The notes beneath the pieces were generated by a model. The model made no database searches and was not told where the DNA came from. It saw nothing but the letters and a program-made list of their open reading frames with translations. From Candidatus Aminicenantota bacterium (lineage in GTDB: Bacteria > Acidobacteriota > Aminicenantia > Aminicenantales > Saccharicenantaceae): 34,498 nt of DNA. This document shows positions 28,021 to 34,498 of this stretch, one piece after another. A program made the translations under genes and the position numbers. The first letter of the stretch is position 1. Each line of letters opens with the position of its first letter. The stretch is from assembly GCA_002877915.1 (NCBI GenBank), contig PNJE01000166.1:1-34498 (forward strand), read 5' to 3'.

Positions 28021-29703
28021 TCAGCTGGCAGCAACTTTTTCTAATTTTTTCATTATGCTGAACATAAAAGCAGCCGAAAGCAAACAAGCCACCACCAGAA
28101 TCGACCATAGAGCCCACAGCGGAACCTTCATCCATAACCAGCCGACCACACCCACAAGATAATTGCCGATGGCGGTAGCGGCAAACCAGCCTCCCTGCAT
28201 CAAGCCTTTGTATTTGGGCGGGGCTACCCGTGAGACAAATGAGATGCCCATCGGGCTCAGGAAAAGTTCAGCCACCGTCAACAGGAAATAGGTGCTTATT
28301 AACCAGTAAACAGAAACTTGATACTGGGGAGGAGCCACCTGACCACCCAGAGCTGCCGGGCTGGGTAATCTCAATGAACCTATTACCAAAATAGAAAAGG
28401 CGGCTGCAGTCAATAGCATGCCGTAGCCAATTTTTCTTGGAGCTGAAGGCTCCTTCCCTTTCTTATTTAGATAGGCAAAAAGGGCAATTATTATTGGAGT
28501 TAAAGAAACTATGAAGAAGGGATTAAAATGCTGAAAGCGCTGGGGCTGAAATGGATTTACATCAGGATAAGTTCGATATCGCAGGTAAGTTAAAGCTCCA
28601 AAAACGATTAAAGTTAATCCTCCTCCGATTCGTGAGCCTTTGGAAGCATTTCTCTTTACCAAAAAATAAAGTCCAGTTAGGGCTAAGTACAAAGGAATCA
28701 AGCCGGTCAGATCAAACCAGAGATTGGTCAGCTTATCAACCTGGGGCACGGTATAATCTCGAGCAAAAAAGGTCATACTGACAGCCGATTGCTGGAAAGC
28801 CATCCAAAAGAAAATGACCACGAAGAAAACAAGTCCCAGGGCGACCAATCTTTCCTTGGTCTGTTCTGGCGTCAGTTCCACTACCTGTGATTTTAATTCG
28901 GCTGAGGCCGCCTTCTGTTTTTCGGTTACATCAGCTTTCCGGTAGTATTTTCTAAATCCCCAGAAAATCAGCATGGAAATTATCAAGCTGATACAGGCAA
29001 GGCCGAAACCAAAATGATACGATTTACTCAAGGTGCTCAGGTAGTTCTCGGCAAACGACTTTAGATTATCAAAGGTAATGGAAGGATTCTGTTCTTTGGC
29101 CACCGCCAGGAATTGCGAAACATCAGCCAGCTTGCCTTTAAGAAAATCATGAGCCAGGGCCGGAATCCGGGCATCATACCTGAAATTGTTCCTGGACAGA
29201 ATCCAGTTGCAAGCCTTTTCTGAAGCCGAAGGCGCAAACATCGCTCCGATGTTTATCCCCATGTAAAAAATGTTAAAGGCTCGGTCTCTGAGGGAACTAT
29301 ATTTTGGATCATCATAAAGGTTGCCGACCAGAGCCTGCAGGTTTCCTTTGAATAATCCCGTTCCGAGGGCGATAACTGCCAGGGCAGCCAGGACCAAGAC
29401 AAAGCCTGTTTCAAATCGGGTAGGAAGAGACAGCATCAAATATCCGATAAACATTACCACCAGACCAAGGCTGATAGTTTTCCCATAGCCAAGTACTCGA
29501 TCAGCTAAATACCCACCGAGCAACGGGAAAAAATAAACACAGAACATAAAAATCCCATAAATGTAACCGGAAGTGCCAGAACTCAATCCGTATTTAGCCT
29601 GCATGAAAAGAACAAAAATGCTGACCATCGTGTAGAATCCGAATCTTTCGCCCATGTTGGCAAAGAACGCGACAATCAATCCCTTGGGATGTCCTTTAAA
29701 CAT
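28021..29703 (-). CDS. POT/PTR-family oligopeptide:proton symporter
   Basis: ERFGFYTMVSIFVLFMQ (E..xER-type motif), GGYLADRVLGYGKTI, GTGLFKGNLQALVGNLY. Confidence 0.9.
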   Translation of the reverse strand: MFKGHPKGLIVAFFANMGERFGFYTMVSIFVLFMQAKYGLSSGTSGYIYGIFMFCVYFFPLLGGYLADRVLGYGKTISLGLVVMFIGYLMLSLPTRFETGFVLVLAALAVIALGTGLFKGNLQALVGNLYDDPKYSSLRDRAFNIFYMGINIGAMFAPSASEKACNWILSRNNFRYDARIPALAHDFLKGKLADVSQFLAVAKEQNPSITFDNLKSFAENYLSTLSKSYHFGFGLACISLIISMLIFWGFRKYYRKADVTEKQKAASAELKSQVVELTPEQTKERLVALGLVFFVVIFFWMAFQQSAVSMTFFARDYTVPQVDKLTNLWFDLTGLIPLYLALTGLYFLVKRNASKGSRIGGGLTLIVFGALTYLRYRTYPDVNPFQPQRFQHFNPFFIVSLTPIIIALFAYLNKKGKEPSAPRKIGYGMLLTAAAFSILVIGSLRLPSPAALGGQVAPPQYQVSVYWLISTYFLLTVAELFLSPMGISFVSRVAPPKYKGLMQGGWFAATAIGNYLVGVVGWLWMKVPLWALWSILVVACLLSAAFMFSIMKKLEKVAAS

Positions 29704-29748
29704 ATTTTCTGTCTCCTTTAATTAAACTAAAGTTGAATAATCATCTGC

Positions 29749-30513
29749 TTAACGTTCCCTTAAAATCTGCATAAATAGCTTATTGACCGTTGTTTCCAGC
29801 GCCCGCCTGAAATTTTCAACTGTCTCACTACCTTTATCTGACCAATAATGGCTGATCCGAAGCGGCGGGCCAACATTGACCCAGATCTTGGCCGGGACTC
29901 CAAACGGGATGTGGGTCCCAAAAATAGCCATTGGTGTGACCGGTACATCCAGGCGAAATTCCTTAAATAGATCAAAAGCCATAACTGCCGCCCCATGGCG
30001 GAAGCGGGAAACATAAGGATTGGGATCGGCATCATTAAAATGCCCTCTACCTTGAAGGGCAATTATAGCCCGACCCTGCCTGAGGTATTCCTCGCACTTT
30101 TTAACAGCTTCGGCCCGCCCGGCATAAAGGTCCACCGGGATATAGCCGACTTTGGCGATGTTACCCGAGATATAACGAACAAAAAGGGAAAAAAATGGAG
30201 CTAATAGGAAATGGACAACCAATCCAGCATCTTTCAGGCTACGATAGAGGTGTTTCTTAACCAGGAAGCTGAATTCTTCCTTATTGAAAATCATTTTATT
30301 GGCGGTAAAAAAAATCGGACGCGGAACCGTTTTAAATAAAACAGCCACATCTTTATAACTGCCAACGTGATTTCCAACTATGATATTGGGCCCCTCCTTG
30401 ACAAAATTCTCCGCTCCTTTGATCACCAGCTTTTTGGGGAAGAGGGCCAGACTGCTTAATCTTTGGATTACTTTTTCAAAACTTTTTAACTCTTCTTCAA
30501 ACGTTCTTGGCAT
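29749..30513 (-). CDS. PlsC-type 1-acyl-sn-glycerol-3-phosphate acyltransferase
   Basis: GNHVGSYKDVAVL (NHxxxxD-like) and IALQGRGHFNDADPNPYVSRFRHGAAVMA. Confidence 0.82.
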   Translation of the reverse strand: MPRTFEEELKSFEKVIQRLSSLALFPKKLVIKGAENFVKEGPNIIVGNHVGSYKDVAVLFKTVPRPIFFTANKMIFNKEEFSFLVKKHLYRSLKDAGLVVHFLLAPFFSLFVRYISGNIAKVGYIPVDLYAGRAEAVKKCEEYLRQGRAIIALQGRGHFNDADPNPYVSRFRHGAAVMAFDLFKEFRLDVPVTPMAIFGTHIPFGVPAKIWVNVGPPLRISHYWSDKGSETVENFRRALETTVNKLFMQILRER

Positions 30514-30877
30514 GAGCTTTATATTCTAACCCAGAATTTTTTTGATTTCAAAAAATATCAGTCATTACCTCTAAAAAATACAATGATTATTTGGAAGAAG
30601 GAGAAGTCCACACCAGAAGAAAAAGCAATAGCTGGCCATTAAAGGAATGCCAAATTACCATCATGAAACCAAAGATATAATCAAGGAGGCGCCCGACCTA
30701 ACTCGCTTTCCAGGAGACTTCTTTTTGTGGAGTGTTAGAAGGCTCTATCTCCATTAGCCTTTTTACATTTCTAATTTTCCTCTGAAGAAATGTATTGGAA
30801 TTATCTAAGAGCCATAAAAATTATGGCTAAACCGCATCTCTTATCTTTCAAACTGTTCTTTTCCTTAAATCATTAAG

Positions 30878-31861
30878 TCATTTTTCCTTTAGCTGAAAAT
30901 TCACCGTGACAGTGAAAACTATGGGCTTCGGTTTACCATCTATTATGACCGGTTCATAAACCCATTGCTTGACTGCATCAATAGCCGCCTCGTCGAGCAA
31001 AGGCACTGACTTCAGCACCCGGACACTGGCTACCCGGCCGAATTGGTCAGTGGTTACTTCGAGAATCACAATTCCCTCCACTCCCGCTTTCCTGGCCTCT
31101 TCCGGGTAAACGGGATCAACCTTTTTGATAAGCTTTGGCGGTTTTATTTCCCCTATCGCCCGGACGGCATCAATAAACAGTAATGACTCAACAGACTGTG
31201 ATCCTATTACCCCTCCTGTTGCTCCGCCCGCCGGCACTTTTGGAGTAACTTCAACCTTTTCCCCGCCAATCGGGATAACAGCTATACCCACCGGCCTGAT
31301 ATTCTGCACCTTAAGCGAAAGGAAATAAGGTTGGCCAGATTTGTCCTCAAAGCCTAAGGTGGTAATGACATTTTTATAAAGTGATAATTCTGAATCAAGG
31401 AGGCTAACTTTCATTTCCCCATTCTGTTCCATCACCTCAATTCGGCCGGTTATTTTCTCAGGATGGTCAATTCGAACCAGAGTAATGATGATGGCATATT
31501 CTTTGTTGTCGAGCTGAAAAATATGAAAATCCTTGGCCCCGATTTGAGTCCAGCTAAGGTTGGCTTCAGTCAGCAACCTAACAGCCTTGAGATTAAAAAC
31601 CCGTTGGAGCTGGCTCTCTTCTTTTTCCGAGGTGTCTTCACCCTTAATGCTGGCCGAGAGAGTATATTGCCAAAAAGAAGAAGTTACCGCCTTGATCGGC
31701 TCCACCCGCCCTTCCCGGATTCCTTCAAATACCTTGAGCTTCAGTTCAGCCAGTGGCGTCTTCTCTTTTGCTGATTTCTGGTTTTGAGCCTGTAAACCTG
31801 AGGCAGGCAGCAGAACAATAATTAATATTCCCACTATCGATAATTTTTTTATCTTTTTCAT
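30878..31861 (-). CDS. Exported protein with TonB C-terminal domain
   Basis: Signal peptide (LLPASGLQAQ); PPKLIKKVDPVYPEEARKAGVEGIVILEVTTDQFGRVASVRVLKSVPLLDEAAIDAVKQWVYEP. Confidence 0.85.
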   Translation of the reverse strand: MKKIKKLSIVGILIIVLLPASGLQAQNQKSAKEKTPLAELKLKVFEGIREGRVEPIKAVTSSFWQYTLSASIKGEDTSEKEESQLQRVFNLKAVRLLTEANLSWTQIGAKDFHIFQLDNKEYAIIITLVRIDHPEKITGRIEVMEQNGEMKVSLLDSELSLYKNVITTLGFEDKSGQPYFLSLKVQNIRPVGIAVIPIGGEKVEVTPKVPAGGATGGVIGSQSVESLLFIDAVRAIGEIKPPKLIKKVDPVYPEEARKAGVEGIVILEVTTDQFGRVASVRVLKSVPLLDEAAIDAVKQWVYEPVIIDGKPKPIVFTVTVNFQLKEK

Positions 31862-31906
31862 GTTGATCTCCGCTCATCAGATTAAAATAAAATAAAATTG
31901 AATAAA

Positions 31907-32416
31907 TTAGTTAACTGCTTCTGCCCAGATAATGATCATCTCTGGTTCGTCAGTTTGAAAAATATAAGCGGCGGCTGGATGCCCCCTGGCCTGAAGATAA
32001 TTTATTGATACATTTGATACTGTTTTCGTTTTTTCAGTATCAAATTTTTGAAGGGTATAGTCCTTTCCCTTTTGGCTGGCAAGATGCCAGGCGAATCCGG
32101 ACATCAGAAAAGTGATAATCAGGGCAGTAATCCCAGCATAAATTCGCCTCAACCATCGGCCGCCTCTTTTAACTGAAGAGGACTCAGTATTTGGATCATC
32201 CTGCCTGGCCAGGGTTTCCGCCCTGATTAGCAGTCCTTCAGACCAAAGATTATTTAAGGGAAAAAGCAACCTCCGGGCCTCTTCCTGGGTGACCAGCCTT
32301 TTCTGACAGTCAAGGCAATGGTCGAGGTGCACCCGGAGCAACCAACATCTTAAGCCGGCAACTGGAATCAGCCGCCAGCTAAGATCAACCAGATGACACC
32401 AGAACCTTCTTTTCAT
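31907..32416 (-). CDS. Putative membrane anti-sigma factor (ZAS-like)
   Basis: HxxxCxxC (HLDHCLDC), single TM (IYAGITALIITFLMSGFAW), overlaps the ECF sigma gene by 32 nt. Confidence 0.75.
   Translation of the reverse strand: MKRRFWCHLVDLSWRLIPVAGLRCWLLRVHLDHCLDCQKRLVTQEEARRLLFPLNNLWSEGLLIRAETLARQDDPNTESSSVKRGGRWLRRIYAGITALIITFLMSGFAWHLASQKGKDYTLQKFDTEKTKTVSNVSINYLQARGHPAAAYIFQTDEPEMIIIWAEAVN
32012..32045. repeat. 11-bp perfect inverted repeat, 12-nt spacer, inside the anti-sigma gene
   Basis: ATTTGATACTG-TTTTCGTTTTTT-CAGTATCAAAT. Confidence 0.9.
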
Positions 32417-32906
32417 TTCCCCTCTCCATTAACTTTTTTAATTTTTTCCGGGCCTGAAAAAGGTGGACCCGGACAGTGCCCGGAGCACAGCCAACAATAT
32501 GGGCTAATTCCTCCGTGTTATAACCCTCCTTGGCCCAAAGCAGCAAACAAGCTTTTTCCTTTGGTTTGAGCCGGTTAAGGACAGATTCAGGCAACCTCAT
32601 TTGGATAGAATTTTCTGGCCCGTCCTCTTTCCGGGCTGGACAGGCCTCGGCGGCTCGCTCAAAGAAATTTAAAAAGCGGCGGCGTTTCTTAAGCTGGTCC
32701 AGGCACTTCCGGTAAAGTATGGTAAAAGCCCAATTCTTAATGTCTCTGTTTCCATCAAAGTTTTCGCTATGTCTAATCATTTGAACCAGCATTTCCTGGC
32801 AGGCATCCTCGGCATCAGGCCGATTTTTTACCAGGCTCAAGGCAAAATACATCACTTCATCTCCATACTTTTCCACAAAATCCAGAAGCTGTTTCTTTTC
32901 TAACAT
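32385..32906 (-). CDS. ECF-type RNA polymerase sigma factor
   Basis: Region 2 (NRPDAEDACQEMLVQMIRHSENFDGNRDIKNWAFTILYRKCLDQLKKRRR) and region 4 (LKPKEKACLLLWAKEGYNTEELAHIVGCAPGTVRVHLFQARKKLKK). Confidence 0.93.
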   Translation of the reverse strand: MLEKKQLLDFVEKYGDEVMYFALSLVKNRPDAEDACQEMLVQMIRHSENFDGNRDIKNWAFTILYRKCLDQLKKRRRFLNFFERAAEACPARKEDGPENSIQMRLPESVLNRLKPKEKACLLLWAKEGYNTEELAHIVGCAPGTVRVHLFQARKKLKKLMERGNEKKVLVSSG

Positions 32907-33181
32907 TCAGGTCCTGGTACCTGAAATTTTATATTTTCTAATTACATCTTCTTTCACCTTCGTAAATCATACGACCAAGAAGCCCATAGTGTTTATTTCC
33001 CTTTTGTTACCATATAATTTTAAGTCATTTTTGAAATTATTGATATTATCCTTGGAAAAAATGAAAACTCCGAACACGGATTTAATTTTCTTGTCAGGGG
33101 CACTTGAAGAGTGTTAATTTATTCTGGAAATGAAGACTGGTTTTCATAAATTCAAATTAAAATCATTTGAGTGGAGATGAA

Positions 33182-34354
33182 ATGTTCAAATTAATAACCA
33201 AAACGAATATTTTTGGACCAGATGGGCAGGGTAGAAAGGATATCCTCATAGCTGGAGAAAAAATTGCTGCTCTGGAAGAGCCAGGAAAAATAAATATTAA
33301 GGGAATAGAAATTGAGGTTATCGATGGTTCAGACCTACTGGCGGTTCCTGGTTTTATTGACCCCCACGTACACATCACCGGAGGCGGGGGTGAGGGTGGC
33401 CCGGCTACCAGAGCGCCAGAAATTCGCGTGGAAGACTGCCTGAGCTGCGGCGTTACCGGGGTAATCGGTTGCCTTGGCACTGACAGCCTTACCAGGCATC
33501 CCTCTTCGCTTCTGGCGAAGGCCAGAGCGCTGGAAATAGAAGGACTCAGCACCTGGATTTTTGTTGGAGCCTACAACCTGCCCACTCCAACCATCACCGG
33601 GAGCGTTCGTTCAGATATCGCTTTGATTGATAAGGTAATCGGAGCCGGCGAGATTGCCCTTTCTGACCATCGATCGAGCCAGCCGACTTTTGAAGAATTC
33701 TTGCACCTGGTGGCTGAATGTCGCCTGGGTGGCATGTTAGGCGGAAAAGCCGGCGTGGCTCATTTTCACTTAGGCGACGGCCGGCGTGGCCTCGAATATT
33801 TTTTCAGAATGGTTGAAGAGACCGAAATACCCGTTACCCAGGTGATTCCAACCCACATAAACCGTAATAGAAGGCTTTTTGAACAGGGACTCCAGTGGGT
33901 AAAGCTTGGAGGTTATATTGACCTCACCACTGGACCTGAACCAGTGGATGAGGAAGAAATCAGTGTGGTCGAAGCCTTAGGTCAGATTAAACAAGCTGGC
34001 CTTCCATTAACCCAGGTTACGGTAAGCTCTGATTCTAACGGGAGCCTGCCAGTTTTTGATAAACAGGGTCAACTAATCGGCCTCACGGTAGCCAGCCAAA
34101 AAGATTTTCTGCGGGCTTTCCAGAAGGTAGTTCAGGATGGAATTTTAACTCTAAAGGAAGCTGCCCAGGTTTTCTCCACTAATGCCGCTCGCTTTTACCG
34201 GCTCTTCGGGAAGGGCAAAATTATAAATGGTAGTGAGGCTGATATTTTACTTTTTAATCGATCACTTGAGCTCCAATACGTCCTCAGCCGGGGCAAAATG
34301 ATGATGGAAAACAGCCAGCTAAGGGCCAAGGGCACTTTTTCTGCCAAGGAGTAG
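33182..34354 (+). CDS. iadA: Isoaspartyl dipeptidase (beta-aspartyl-peptidase)
   Basis: VPGFIDPHVHITGGGGEGGPATRAPEI, GALE-like GAGEIALSDHRSSQPT, HFHLGDG, TVSSDSNGSLP; ATG 33182 behind GGAG preferred over TTG 33167. Confidence 0.92.
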   Translation: MFKLITKTNIFGPDGQGRKDILIAGEKIAALEEPGKINIKGIEIEVIDGSDLLAVPGFIDPHVHITGGGGEGGPATRAPEIRVEDCLSCGVTGVIGCLGTDSLTRHPSSLLAKARALEIEGLSTWIFVGAYNLPTPTITGSVRSDIALIDKVIGAGEIALSDHRSSQPTFEEFLHLVAECRLGGMLGGKAGVAHFHLGDGRRGLEYFFRMVEETEIPVTQVIPTHINRNRRLFEQGLQWVKLGGYIDLTTGPEPVDEEEISVVEALGQIKQAGLPLTQVTVSSDSNGSLPVFDKQGQLIGLTVASQKDFLRAFQKVVQDGILTLKEAAQVFSTNAARFYRLFGKGKIINGSEADILLFNRSLELQYVLSRGKMMMENSQLRAKGTFSAKE

Positions 34355-34498
34355 GCTCCGGAGATTGATTTAAGAGGTTAAAAAATTTACAGAATTTAGC
34401 CGAGACAAAAAACTTTATCAATAAATAAATGGGCAAATAGAATTTATAGAAAAAATAAAAAATAGGAAAAATTATCAAAAAAATAAATGGTCAAGATG

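Noticed and set aside
1-34498. tRNA, rRNA, CRISPR arrays, transposases or integrases
   Set aside because: Scanned by eye for TTCGA-type tRNA arms, regularly spaced repeats and transposase/integrase-like proteins; none found. Covariance-model searches would be needed to exclude small RNAs.

Overview
The window is a gene-dense, chromosomal-looking bacterial region (about 25 protein genes) with no rRNA, tRNA, CRISPR array or insertion sequence that I could recognise. Gene content suggests an anaerobic, peptide/amino-acid-degrading Gram-negative lineage. Aminicenantes/Acidobacteriota-like is an inference, not shown. Left to right: rpsA 3' part, HU, HIT, SurA/PpiD-like PPIase, OPT oligopeptide transporter and M29-type aminopeptidase. 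Next is an accessory-looking locus (7.2-10.8 kb): secreted twin-CX6C peptide, strong hairpin, unknown ORF, beta-propeller, TlpA-like thioredoxin, ABC-2 permease, ABC ATPase and a decayed ORF. After that come a frameshifted gene with a HEPN-like tail, a nitrilase-family hydrolase, a tandem-duplicated HELHERH protein, a membrane-anchored glycosidase-like protein, etfBA (EtfA with a ferredoxin domain), MalY, a LytS-5TM/PAS/HD-GYP protein, a TrmJ-like methylase and an APC permease broken by a 13-bp tandem duplication. The right end has an LpxR-like protein, a POT transporter, PlsC, an ECF sigma/anti-sigma/TonB-domain cluster and isoaspartyl dipeptidase. The best candidate for an undescribed system is the peptide/propeller/thioredoxin/ABC locus at 7235-10774. 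All family calls come from reading motifs by eye; no searches were run.
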